From contig OU015670.1 in assembly GCA_907165275.2 (NCBI GenBank), forward strand, positions 7,343,501 to 7,407,500: DNA of 64,000 bases, written 5' to 3'. A model generated the notes under the pieces. That model worked only from the letters and a program-made list of their open reading frames with translations. It was not told the origin of the DNA and did not search any database. Below, one piece after another: positions 13,041-26,600 of the stretch. Within the stretch, counting starts at the first letter, position 1; each line of letters opens with the position of its first letter. Made by a program: the position numbers and the translations under genes. The stretch comes from Zygaena filipendulae (taxonomy: Eukaryota; Arthropoda; Insecta; Lepidoptera; Zygaenidae).

Positions 13041-13228
13041 TCCTACTATTATAAATGTGAAAGTGTGGATGTTTGTTACTCAATCACGCAAAAACGGCTG
13101 AACGGATTTGGATGAAATTTGGCATGCACGTTGTCAGGGGTACAGAGAAGGAAATAGGGTACTTTTTATCCCGGAATTCCCACGGGAACTCCGAAATTAC
13201 CGCGGGTGAAACCGCGGGGCACAGCTAG
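13041..13228 (+). mobile_element. Helitron-like element, complete
   Basis: Starts TCCTACTATTATAAATG after A, ends ACAGCTAG before T, with a GC-rich stem (CCGCGG..GAAACCGCGG) just before the end. These are Helitron hallmarks: TC start, CTAG end (the lepidopteran form), insertion between A and T, no target duplication. 188 bp, no coding capacity. Confidence 0.85.
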
Positions 13229-13779
13229 TAACTTAATAAAAACAAAAGACGGATGGATAGCTGATGAAGTGTTTGACTTTCGTCAAGTAATTTTGATCTC
13301 GTCTATAAATATGTATATCTATATATTATTATTATACATATATTAATGTATACTGCATGTTATTATTATATAAGTGTTATAATTATTGTGTCGCAGCTAA
13401 CAGCGCCGCGGCGGTGCGTCTGCTTATTGTCGATGCGTTCAAACTACTGGAAAGAGACAAGACAAACTGTTAGTACGGGATACGACCACAGAGTAAGGAA
13501 TACATCAACTAGTGAGGCAATGTAGGCAGGGTAGGAGCTCCGCACGGTTATGAGCACCCGCTCATAACTTGCCAAAACTTGCCGTTCAAGTAGGTGTTAT
13601 TGATCCTTTGTCAACCCTTGTGCAAAGTGACCATTTTTTCCTAAAATATAGCGATTGGAGTCTCTACGCGACCGTTCTGAAGGTTTAAAAAAGATGTTAC
13701 GTAACGTGCAGTTCAAAAGATGCACAAAACGTAGATATCAATGAGATAGCTCATCTAGCCCATGCTAGGTGACTAAACT

Positions 13780-14075
13780 GTAGTTTTTAGTCCGTCTAGT
13801 AGATAAATAAAAAAAATTTAACACGTACTTTTCCCTTTTTTACGTAGGTAATCAAAATATAACGACGGTACATTTAAGTAGAAATTTCGTGTGACGTCAC
13901 GACTAGGTACACTCTATACTTAGACGTCACTCCTCCTAAACCTTAATGCGTTTTATCTATCAATAAGTGTTTTTTCAATAATTTGAAAAAGCAAAAAATA
14001 CGTGTCCATAATTTTTTCACTAACTGACGGACTACAAAGAATTTAAATTTTTACACCTCATCTTCATGCCCATTC
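13780..14075. mobile_element. MITE family A, copy 1
   Basis: Inverted TAGTCCGTC ... GACGGACTA blocks with internal ACGTGTCC/AATAATAGACACG words and TGACGTCAC motifs. Related copies at 15436-15769, 56140-56470 and 57050-57630. Edges approximate. In the last larp intron or 3' region. Confidence 0.75.
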
Positions 14076-14199
14076 CTAAGATTATCACCAAAACAACAGT
14101 TTTAATTTGTAAATAACTAATGACACACCTCACCTAGGCTTTATAATATATAAACGATTCGGTCCCCAACGGAGTCCCCGCTGCCGTGTTGCGGTCGGT

Positions 14200-14246
14200 C
14201 ACGCCGACACCACACCACACCACACCACACCACCACACACCACATT
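14200..14246. repeat. CACAC-type microsatellite
   Basis: A run of ACACC/CACAC units about 45 bp long. Confidence 0.85.
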
Positions 14247-14359
14247 ACAGTCCCACTCGCGTCACTAACAAGTATCTATATAAAAGAAAAAACCCACAAC
14301 ACTCTGAACCAAATCACTCGTCAATTACTTTTTGTACACTATTTTTACAGTCCATTGCT

Positions 14360-14578
14360 AAGTAATAATTAAAATATTTATTTTGTGTTTTATCTACCAC
14401 TTTTTTTTTATAATATTTATACGTTTTTTTTGTAGTTTATATTTATATTGTTTATTTATTTATTTATATATAAAAATGCGCTCGCACCGTCGCCAGTGGA
14501 AGTGTTCAAGAGACACGCGTCTCGTCACTGGTCACTACTTAATCAGTTCGTATGTTTTTTTGTTGTTTATACGCGTGA
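14360..14578 (-). terminator. larp 3' untranslated region with polyadenylation signals
   Basis: Downstream of the stop the minus strand becomes AT-rich and holds several AATAAA words (plus-strand TTTATT around 14447-14463 and at 14379-14384). The true 3' end is not fixed by sequence alone; longer 3' UTRs reaching towards 13 kb are possible. Confidence 0.45.
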
Positions 14579-14652
14579 TCACTGCTTGTGCGCCGCGAAA
14601 GATTCTTTCGTTTCTTTCGGTTGGGATGCTTCGGGCTTCGTTTTGGGTGTCG
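14579..14652 (-). CDS. larp: larp exon 23 (last coding exon, stop at 14579)
   Basis: Acceptor TTCTTTTCACAG. The one base carried from exon 22 opens the frame [20 protein letters not shown] then AHKQ and TGA: 24 residues. The composition (Lys, Glu, Pro) suits a real tail and phase matches. AATAAA signals on the minus strand follow in the AT-rich DNA at about 14460 and 14380. Another acceptor at 13447 would give only two residues and a stop. Confidence 0.72.
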
Positions 14653-17600
14653 CTGTGAAAAGAACGATGCATTAGAATATATTGTTTCGAAGCGAGGCTT
14701 CCTATTATAATATTTATATATATATATCTATGAATTATAAATAGGTCGTCTAATATTATAAAACTATTTTTAATATAGAAACACTGTCAGGGTAAACATG
14801 AGACGCATTAAAATAGTATTAAAAAGTAAGGCATCGAAGTGCATCCCACCAATGCATAGCAATGTAAATAATTTCAGAAAAGAAGAACGTCTGACTTGGC
14901 TGTATGAACTTTGATTCCCTTGCCTTCCCCGAAAGCTAAAGGAATCAAGTCCATATTTATTAACTAAACAAAAAAAACCGTAACGGTAACGCATGTTCAG
15001 ACGAGTGAATGACCGTTAGGGTGATCCTTGATTCGCTGGTAGGCATGGTGACCTACTGCGCCAAACAGGTCGTCAGAATACAAATCAAAGAGGCGGTGGA
15101 TGACCTTTAGGTAATTGATCTGTCAGCACGTCGCGTCGGCCACTCGCGCGCTTTATTTCCGCGAAAAGTTTTTTTTTTTACGTCAAAAATTAGCTTATTT
15201 ATTCTTTAAATATTCGAGACGACAGAGTCGTATACTGAACACCGTCAACAACGACTCTTGTTTGAGCCTACACGAGCCCTCTGTGTATAACACTCACGTC
15301 TGGGTCTCGCGTTGGCGACGACGCTCTGCGCGCCGCACGAGCCGGCGCGGCCGCGGTTGGTGTTGGCGTGGCCGGCGGCGGCCGGCGCCTGCTGCTGCTG
15401 CTGCTGCGGCCGGCTGGCGGGGAGAAGGGATTAGGTTAATAGGGATGTTGACTACTATTGAAAATCAAAATTCTAATTAGTCCGTCAGTTAGAAAATAAA
15501 AAAACAATAGACACGTATTTTTTGCTTTTTTAAATAAATTAAAATAAACAGAGATGAAGCGCATTAAAGTTTAGGATGAGGAGGTCGTGACGTCACTAAC
15601 CGCAAAACAGCCATACAAATTGTCAGAATAGTGACGTCACGCGAAATTTCAACTCAATATATCGCCGTTATTTTTTGATTACGTAAAAAAAGAAAAAATA
15701 CGTGTCCAATATTTTTTAATAATCTACAAGACGGACTAAAAAATAAAAATTAGTCAACATGCCCATTAACAACAATAATAATATGGACATTGGTACAAGG
15801 ACTTACTAATACACATCCTCTACAAATATACATCCTTACCAAAATGCGAAAGTGAGTTTATTTGCTTGTTACGCTTTCACGCCTAAACGGCTCGACCGAT
15901 CTTCATGAAATTTTGCATACACGTTATCAGGGGTACAGAGAAATACATAAGAATAGTTTCCGCGGGAACACCGAATTTGACGAGGGTAACGCGAGGGGAA
16001 TAGCTAGTAATAATAATGTGTAATTTTCTTTCATGGAAAGACGGGTCAATAGTGAGTTTCCAAAATACATACTAAGTAGCTGTTCCCCGTGGTTTCACCC
16101 GCGATAATTTCGGAGTTCCCGCGGGAATTTCGGATTACAAGATAGCCTATGTTACTCAGGGATAATTTTTGAAATCGGTCCAGTAGTTTTTGAGTTAAAT
16201 CGTAACAAACAAACAAAAAATCAAATCTTTCCTCTTTATAATATTAGTATGGATAATAACAACTCATGGACATACATCACCCTGTCCCTGATCAAATAGA
16301 ATCCGTTCAGTGGTTTCATACCCCATTTTAACTGTACTTCCATAAAATATTAGTATAGATACAATCAGTAAGAAATAAATCCTTAGTAACCTAATAAATG
16401 CAAACGGGAGTTTATCTGCTCGTCTGTTACGCTTTCACGCCTCCTCCACTCAACCGATCATCATAGAAAAGGAAATAGGGTGCTTTTTATCCCGGAACTC
16501 CCGCGGAAACTCCGAATCTCGCGCAGGTGAAAGTGCAGGGACCAGTTCACTAGTGACCAACAAGCACACCGTCCCAGTCACCTGTAGTAGTTCCTGTGAG
16601 GCGCGTGAGGCGCGTGGGGCGCGTGCGGCGCCGGGTGCGGGCGGTCGCTCTCGGACACGGAGCGGTGGCGGTCGTAGGGGCGCGCGTGCGGCCCGCGGCC
16701 CGCCGCCGCCGCGCCCTGCGACGCGAGCAGCTCGTTCAGCTGCGGCTGGCGGGCGAACGGAGCGAATAAAATTATTATTAACAATCTCCCTGCCTCTAAA
16801 AAAAAAAATCCACCATACGTTTTATGGGGATTTTTTGTTAGAGGGAATAATAATAATAGGTAAAATTTAAATTCCTACAATGTTTGCCGTGAACAGAGTA
16901 GATGACTTTTTTGCGATAATGAGGAAAAGGCATGCGTCATTTATGCAAAGGATCCGGACAACCGACAATGAGATCCTGAAGGCTGTATATGGGGCGTGTA
17001 AATACTCCATATGCGGCCTTTAGGATCTCAGCTAAATCATATTGTTCTTGAAATTATTTTTTATTGTAACTTAACTTTATGTGATGTAAATGTAAAATGT
17101 AAATGTAAATGTAAATTGTAATGGGGTTTTTATGGGTTCTATGGGTTCTTGTGGCCTGAAATAAATGTTATTATTATTATTATTATTATTAAATTGAAAA
17201 TTAATATAAAAAATAATAATAATAGTAATGCCTCAGACCAAATAAAAACTAAAGACGGAACGCGTAGAACAAACAAATGAAGCCAGGAAAAAGACACTAT
17301 CGCCGTGCAGAAACACGCACACACAAGAAAAAGACACCATAAATCCTACTTTGCAAATCCATACAATTTCCTAATCACCGCATGCATAAGCAACCGGCTA
17401 TAGTTTTTATTTGATCTGAGAGTAATGCATGGACATTATCACACAGCGCCACCAAAGACGCCACCCTGATCCCGATCTAAGTAAGCTTGTCCTATGAGTA
17501 TCCGACAGCCTGATATAATACTTATGTGCTTTTATGTACAGTAAATTCATACCAAGCTTATGGTTATGATACATACTGAACACCCAGACTCAGAATAAAC

Positions 17601-20542
17601 ATCAATGTTCTTTACTAAATGTTTACATGGATCGAACCCGCGACACCTAGCGTAGCAATTAATTACCTTACCACTGCACCAACGCGACGGTCGTTCATTA
17701 ATCACGCGATGATTTTAGCAAATTTTAACCTTCCTCCACTCTCCCCCTTCGTATAACTTATTATTCATATATTTTTTTAACTCAATCGCCGTAATATGGT
17801 TTCACCACTGCGCCGTCATGGTTGCCGTTCTGTGCCTATTAATTCAACTTTTTTTTATGTCATAGGGGACAGACGGCAGGCACACCCGATGGTAAGTGAT
17901 CACCGCCGCCCATGGACGCTGCAACACCAGAAGGCGAGCAGGTGCGTTGCCGACCTGAAATGGGAATGGACGTAATACGATGGCCACTCACCTCGAGCAC
18001 CCGGAAGTCCTCGATGCTCTTGAACTTGGCGAGGTGCGCCTGCAGCTTGGGCTCCACCTGCAGCTGGCTCGCGTGCTTGTAGTACTTGAGGAACGCCCAG
18101 AACTTCTCGAGCCCGTACAGCTGACCTGCTCCGACAGCCGAACAGTCCACCAAAATGGTGTCAGAGGGGGCATCGACTCAGTTTAGTTTGAAAATAAATG
18201 ACAACATGACGTTAATTTCGGAGATCCCGCGGGAGTTTTGGAATAAAAAGTACTTTTTGTGTTATTCTGGTGTACATAAGCTATATATAGCTAGCTAAAG
18301 TAAAAGCTATTGTAAAGTTTCATTAAAATCCACTCAGTAGTTTTTGCGTGAAAGAATAACAAACATCTATACACATACAAATTTTCGCGTTTGTAATTAG
18401 TAAGGATGCAGATAAAACATTAATTAACTTAACGAAATCTATTGATCGCGGTTTTGTTATGTTTTCACTTAGTCACCGTCGTCTAAAATTGTCCGTTTTG
18501 AGAATTTTGTGGAAAATATATCTAGGTACTTGGGATAATAGTTATTGAATAAAAATTAAAACATATCAATCGTCCCAAAGCATCACCTTTCTCGTAGTCG
18601 TCAATGGTTTCCTGCTGGAAGTCCTGGTACAGCTCGGGCCGGAACTTGCGCTCCAGGCCGTACGAGTAGAACCGGAACAGGCACTCGAGCCCGTACCGGA
18701 AGCCGGCCGCCGCGTCCTCGTTCGCCAGCGAGCTGACGACATATTACAATGCAATATAATCTCTATTACCATGGTAGCAAAGGCTACAACGGAAGGCGCA
18801 AACATGTGAAGGGCCGTCAGACATTCATTCGCAATGCAAATAGGTTCGCATACTCAATTTGCGGACCCGTTTGCGTTTTTTTATTTCGTCAATGGAACAT
18901 TGAAGAGAAAATGAATTTTTATTTCTTTCCCAGGCGTCATTAACGGCCATTCTGTTTTTATGGGATTTCTTTTGAGGATCCCATATGGTCGATTCATTCT
19001 ATAGGAGTTCAATGAACTCCATCACATAGTATTATATTATCTGTGCCTTGGTGTTGCTCCAATCCATGATGAAATACGCTAAAGTCTACACTGTACACAG
19101 TAGACGTCACAAACTATGAAAATGGCGAAGCGTCCGTTACATACACAATCGTGTGCGGCACTGGTCACAAGAATGTGTGGGAAACTGCACAAAGGATCGA
19201 GGTTCGCGCGCTTTGATGTGCGTAAAATAACCGACACAGCTTGGAGAAGCACGAATGCAGCGAAAACTTTGCACAATCATTCGCGAATGTCGTCCTACAC
19301 TTGTGGGTTTGCGTATTTGTATTTGCCTCGGGCCAACATTAGTCGCAATAACAGATTTCCCGCGATTCGTAATAATATGTACCTACAATTTTTTGTTTGT
19401 TCATCGTCTCTGATAACACTCACCGGAACTCGTTGTACATGGTCCTGTTGAAGTGGTCCCGCAGGAAGAAGGACCAGAATCTGAACAGCGTGTTCATCTC
19501 CTGCGACTGGCCGATGCCGAGCCGCTTGCGATCTGCAAACAGACACGCAGCGGTGAGGACGGGCGTGACGTCATCGCTCACTGGTCACCGAACCGGACCG
19601 GGGGGTGGCCCGACCAGGGGACAAATATCTCTTTGCAAGAGTATACATTTTCCCATTGAAATTTACTATGGACCCGACTTTAATAACACTATCTAGATTC
19701 TAGACCTTTGTGTTTAGTGATTAGCGAATCGGACTGCCGCGGGTTCGATTCGCGTCTAACAGTAAACCGTAAACTTTTGTATTCTATTCACTAATCACCT
19801 TTTGTACGATTCGTCCAATAAAGTTTTTTTAAATAATTTTTATTTGTTTATCTTATTGCTGTCAGTATTTTTATTTGAAAGGTCACATGATCAAGATGAG
19901 CTATAAATAATTCAAGCATCAAATTTGAATGTGCTTTAATTTTCAGTCGTTGTATGGAGGGCTCTTTTCTAAGTGATGAATAGATATGAACATCTGCACA
20001 GGATCGATCGAGGCGAAATTTGGTATACAGTTACTTCAATGATATTAGAACATAGTGCCCTTGAACTTCCGGGGTTATGTGTAGTTCTGTTGGGGTGTGG
20101 TACCTTTGAGACACCTCGAGTGGTACTTGTGGTACGCCTGCTGTGTGAAGTGGTTCTCGCGCAGCAGCCCGTGGCTGGGGTGGTGGAACACGGGCAGCGA
20201 CTGCGGCACCGACCCGCCCGACGAGCCCGGCGTCGGCGATGCGCCCATCGACGACCTGCCGCGTTGTATTATTACATTACGTATATCACATATTCATTGA
20301 CTAAACACGACATCACAACAGTTGTTTGAGTTATAAAGCTTTTGATAGGTGGATGGTTTAAATGATGTTTGAATCATTAATATCAATCAAGAAGAGATTG
20401 CAATAAACGCAATATTATCTAATATTGCGTTTATTGCCATAAAAAAAACAACTTTGAATTAAAATAATATGGTTTTAATCGAGCCGCATGATGTTGATTG
20501 ATGAATGTTTGGTATAGAGAGAGCGTACGTGCCCATGAGTGT

Positions 20543-20590
<48 letters not shown>

Positions 20591-20602
20591 GTGTGTGCGT
20601 GT

Positions 20603-20673
<71 letters not shown>

Positions 20674-23600
20674 GGACTCACCCGGTGCTGTGCGTCCGCT
20701 GGCGGTGTTCGCGCACGTCCATGATCCAGCCGACGTGGTGCTCTACGGGCGGGTTGAGGCTGTGCCGCGTCTTGTGTTTGCGACTCGTGCTGGCAACACA
20801 AACAGGTTATTAATTAATTAATTTATTATAATTCAGTACATGAACATGAACACACATCGCGCCATCTCATCCCTAACTGATATCAGACAAATCTAAACAA
20901 GATGAAAGCTTAAACGAAGGACGTAATGAAAGAGGTGTATACTTTATAACAGTATAGACGTGTGAGCATGAACTACCGAGGGCTTGAATATGTCACTCGT
21001 TTAAAACTACACCCTGTATACTAATCGATGATACAAATCGAGTAGTCGACTCACATGACATCAGTGGCGTGCGGGTCCTTGTTCGCGGCGTAGAAGCGTG
21101 CAGTGCGGCGCGGCCGCTTGACCACCGCGGGCCGGGGCTCTGCCTCCTCCTGCGGGGACAGTAAGGCTCATCATCGCCGAAGACAACCCTACTACCATAC
21201 GTTTACTAGTATATCAAGTGTAGAGGACAGTTTGCACTATATAATGCATCTAGCCCGATTCAAGATGTACTATGTAAAGTCTGAAATAGCAAATCATGGT
21301 GATATAGTTTGCAAAATCTTCTTGAACGACACCGAAGAAGTCAACTCAAAACATCATATATCTTCATTATTGCCAGTACTTTTGACAGTAGGAAACCTTT
21401 ATGAGTTTGGTTTCCAGTAAAATACTTCAGAAAAAGGAACATAATATATCGTGACTGTATGCATTTAGTTTCTTTTGCTTTTTATTTTGGTAAACTTAAA
21501 GAAAAAAAATTTTTGCCAGCAAAAATTTTTGCAGTAGTTGTGATTGATGTTTCGTTGTACCATAACGTTCCGTTCCACCGAATAAAAAAAGTTGAATATT
21601 CCAGAATAGTATTTCTAATAAATATTTTACGTGTATGCCTTTCTCGGGCGCTACTTTAAAGTATTGAGTCGATTTCTAATTATAAATTTCATGCTAGTTC
21701 CTCAGTTTTTATCGACACGAAAGCAAATGACGGGGCCGCCATCTTTCCTCGATTCCCGCCAAAAACTCTTGTATGAGGTGTGTGATGAGCGCTCACCCGG
21801 TGGGAGGGCGCGGCGGGCGCGGGCGCGGGCCGCGGCGGCGGCGGCGGCGGCTCCGCGGGGTTCGGGTGGCGGCCGCTCGGCAGCGCCGCCTCGAACTGCT
21901 CGCGGCTGATCACCGACACCGTGCGGTACTGGCTCTGGCTGCCGTACTGCGCGCGTGCAACCCAATGTACAGTCACCGGCACCAATGTGTATACAATTTT
22001 GGTCAGTACTTGAACTCTATTACTATTGCAATATGATTTGATGACTGTCAAAAGTGTATACATATTTATGCAGCTGACTGTACAAGACATTATTATTTGA
22101 ACGAAATATACAAGCTGTTCCACGCGGAAATTCCAGGATAAAAAGCACCCTATGTCCTCCTCTGTACCCCTGAAAACGTGTATGTCATGATGATCGGTTT
22201 AATATTTACGATGTGTAAGTATAACAAACAAACTCACTTTCACATTTATAATATTTATATCTCGGAAACGACTGTAACGATTTGGATCAAACTTTGTCTA
22301 GATTGTTTTCTAAAAAAACGCGATTTTACACGAGAAAAACATTTTTTTAGATTTGCAAGATGTAACACTATCATACATTACAGGCATTCATAAAAGTTAC
22401 CAAGATCGAGACGTCTGTTTACGTATATTATCTTTATTAGTCAAGGGTATTGTGCATGTCACACTATAGCTGTGTATTGTCTTGTTAAGGATAAACACCT
22501 GTTAATGGCGGAATAAAGGAAAATAAAATAATACCAAAACTCACCGATACGTATTCGTTGTCGTTCCACAAGTCCTCTTCGTAAGTCCTCAGTCCGTCCG
22601 TGATGATCTAGCCACGAACGATAAAGGAGAAAATTCCATTAAACACATGGACGTTGAATACAGACTGATCAAAACGGAAAATAATTTCGCACGAGATTAG
22701 AACGACTCGCATTTGGAACCTTGATCGATTTTACTTCCTCACTCCTAATCGTGATTCTTTAGTCGTGTTCATGGCGCGTAAACGTCTTGGAACGCGTCTA
22801 TTATCTCTACATCTTACAATATGTATGCAATATTTCATGAAGATCCGTTCAGCCATTGAGGCGTGAAAGCGTAACAAACAAACTCACTTTGGCATTTATA
22901 ATAATATTAATGAGTACGGTACGGAACCCTTCGTGTGCGAGTCCGCCTCGCGCTTGGCCAGTTTTTTTTGGACCCAGGGTGAATCCATCAGGGATACCAC
23001 CGTGGTGGTTGTGCTGATCTGCGCACCTGCTCGAGGTCCTGCGTGATCTTGGTGCGCGTGGCCCAGTCGCCCTGGCGGTCGTGGCCGTCGTGCTTGGCGG
23101 CGCGCGCCGGCGTCTGCGTGACGATCAGCAGCCGCCCGATGTCGCGGTCCTCCAGCTCCTCGCAGTCGTCGTCGTCGGACCTGGCGGGGCGCGCACACCG
23201 GCCGACCGACCGACCGACCGTCAAAACCACAGAACAGAAAATAACTGATAGAAGGGAAATCAACTTTGTTAAGTGTGAAACCAGGTGAAAACCAGTGTCG
23301 CCGGGTGATTTTCGCACACAAAACGCACTAAAAGATTGAAATTGAAAAAAACTTTATTTGACACAACACACAGATTTACAGTATACGTATACAACAACTA
23401 AACATATTATAACAAGTATTGAGGGTTCGCTTCTCAACCGACGGTCAGACGCCGCCAGCCGAAGATCTGTGGGCGGACTCCATCCGACGGCTGAGAAACG
23501 GACACCTACTTAAAATAACGGAGACACTTATTTGCACATTGTAATTAGACACCGAGTTGTGACAAAAAGGCGGCCAGCTCAGCATAAGTCGGGTGGTTGT

Positions 23601-26600
23601 AAGGACCACCCGGCGCTGGTCTTCCGCTGGAGCTCTGCGGAGACGTCACGGACGCAGGCAGACAAAAATTTCAATTTCACTAAAAGATTCATTAAAGAAA
23701 TGTATTCAATGCTTTTTGGTTTCATTCAAAGTTTTTACTTAGTCACTGTTTTCAAAATTCACAGTTTTGGGAATGTTGTTGAAAATATCTACATGTCGTG
23801 TCTAGTTAGTTTATTTTCTCTGTAGTCAAAACAGTTACACCACGATACGTCTCCACCGCGTGCGTTTTGCGGACCGTTTCATTTCGAATACTTAAGACTT
23901 AATTTTTTATTTTAATGCTCAAAACAATGCATGTAAATCATCACTGATCAGGCTAAGGGCCCATCAGGTGAATGCCTTTAAGGTCGGCGCCTTTTAAAGA
24001 TATAGTCAAATATGTTTATTTATGTGTGGCTCTTTTTGACGTCAATGAAATAACAGTGTGACAACAAAAATGTGACGACCCGATTGACGCAATGGTCACC
24101 ATGCCTGCCCGCTAATCAAGAGGTTCCGGATTCGATTCTCGGTGGGGGTGGACTTTGTGTGATGAACACAGGGTTCCACTTTCCAGTCTGGGTGTGTATA
24201 TATATATCTATCTATAGTATAATATATATGTAATAATATGTTTAGTATATACTACGTTTGCTTGGTTTCCACGACACAAGCTTATAGCTTAGTGTGGAAT
24301 CAAGTAGATCTGTGTGTTGTGAAGTGGATTATTATTATTATTAAAAACATTTTGACCGGTCGGGACGTTTCAGAATAATGGCGAAGGACGCGCTTTTTGA
24401 TCAAGCTAATGTCGGCCCCAGGTGTTCACTGTTCATACTTAAGTTTGGCGCGTTTCTCCGTTACTTTCTTAAGATAAAGTAAACTTCAGTGCCTCTTTGA
24501 CCAGCCCCACAGCCAAGTTGACATTCTATAATCTTTATTGCCATAGAAAACTAACGGCCGCACTCAGAGTCGACTTTAATGATTACTTAGTTAAGTATAG
24601 ATTTTTAAAACAAAACTGCCGCAATCAGAGACGTTCAGTAAATTAATGTTAATTGGCATTCAATGAGATGTAACTTAATAAGTTAAATGCCAACTAACAT
24701 TAATTTATTAAACTTGTCTGATTGCGGCAGTTTTGTTTTAAAAATCTATACTTAACTAAGTAATCATTAAAGTCGACTCTGAGTGCGGCGGTAAGGAACG
24801 TATCGTCGTGTCTTGTGGCCACGAAAAATCATCCAAAGTAAAATTTTTCATGACCACGCGGTGACAGGAACATAATATGTTTCCTGGTTTTCTATGCGTT
24901 AACGATTGTAGACTGTCAACTCGGCTAAGGGGGCCAGTGAACGTCAGGTCAGGTCGATACTATAGGCGTCGCCGCACTGAACTGCTACTGACCAGGCGTC
25001 GGTGAACGCGTTGAGGCGCGGCGGCGGCAGCTCCAGCTCCTCGTCCAGCTGGAAGTGCAGCTCCTCGCGCTCGGGCGGCGCCTCCTGCGGCGCGGGCGGC
25101 GGCGGGAGGCTCGCCGCCGAGCGCTCGCGAGACGCCGCCTTCGTGCGCCGCTTCACCTGCGACACGCCGCATTTATATACAGGATATATTACGGTAAAAG
25201 TTTTCACTCACGCTGAAAGAAAAAATAGGGGCTTGCATGGAGAGAAATCCATCGGAGCGAAAAGGGCTGGAGGGCGACTGGAACCAAATTGTTGCTCAAA
25301 TAATGCGTTGACGACATACTATCAGTGACCAGCAGGCATAGATACCGACCCCACGCGGTGTAAATTAAATGCAAACAACAAAAGAAGTTACTGACGGAAT
25401 ATACTACCCATCCGAACATCGGTGGCAGAAATGCTGGTGACCGATCTTTTCGGTAGAGAACTATCGGTGGCGCCTATAGCCGAACAAACCCTTATTTTTC
25501 TCTCAGGGTGTTCGGTAAAGGGCGCGACCGAAAGTTCCCCACCGAAGATCGGTCATCAGCAGTTAGCGCGGAGTCGGTGACTGTGCCTGCTGGTCACTGA
25601 TATTGTGTCGCCAACACATCTTTCGGGCAAAGGTCATAAGGTTTTCATAAACAAAAATTTATATTGTATTTGAAATTTCACCTATCGATTTATCTTTTGA
25701 ATTAAAAACCTACGTATTTTAGAAGGTTTTTTTTTTAGCGAGTAGTGCAAGTTTGACTACCTATTCAAAGGGCATTTCGATGGCATTTCTAAAAAATGGA
25801 TATTGTTTTATCGTATATTAAGTAAGTCTAAGATTGTTAAACAAAACATAATAACAGCAGTAAATCATGTTTCACCTCGGTCCATGCGTCGTTGGAACTC
25901 TCAGACTTGGGACTGCTCGAGTCGGAGCTCGTCATTCTCTCCGGCTGTTCCATATTTGCCGTCCGGTTCTCGAAGGCACTTGCTGAGGACAAGACGACCT
26001 TGTAAAAGTACGATCACATGGATAGTCAACATGAGAAATATGGAAACACTCTTGTCATACGCTATCGAACTTTATTACTATGGCAATATGATTCAACAAC
26101 TGTCAAAAGTGGTTACATAATGCGATTATAGCAGAATTAGGTGCACAATTTGGAGTTCAGCAGATTGTGTCGCAGACCTGAAGAGATAGCAGTTCTTCGC
26201 AGAAATTAGCAAGATTAGTCATTCATATGTTTAATTTGGGCAATTGCGCTAGAAATATTTAAATAATTCTACAATTCGTTAATAATATTCGATTTCTCTT
26301 ACTGCACTGGCAACTCTGAAATACATTTTAGGGGAATTCCCTGTAAATGTTTATTTTCTTTTGAGTTGTATGTATTCTGCCTACATTTTCTGCGTCGTTG
26401 TGTCGTACCTATGTGTTAGTATAAAAAAAAATTACCAAAACTAATAAATATTTTCAATAATGATAAAGATAAGATATTTGCGTTTTTAAATATATCTATA
26501 TATTCGTAAATATTAATTTTAATTAACATAGGTACATAACATATTTTAAATATATGAATTAAAAAATTTAGCAGACTTTAGCAGAATTTGAACGAGCGGC

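Noticed and set aside
14383..14675. Two plus-strand frames of 91 and 75 residues
   Set aside because: AT-rich start and no family resemblance; they overlap larp exon 23 and 3' UTR on the other strand.
20475..20821. Open frames rich in Val-Cys or Thr-His
   Set aside because: Translation of the GT/CA microsatellite.
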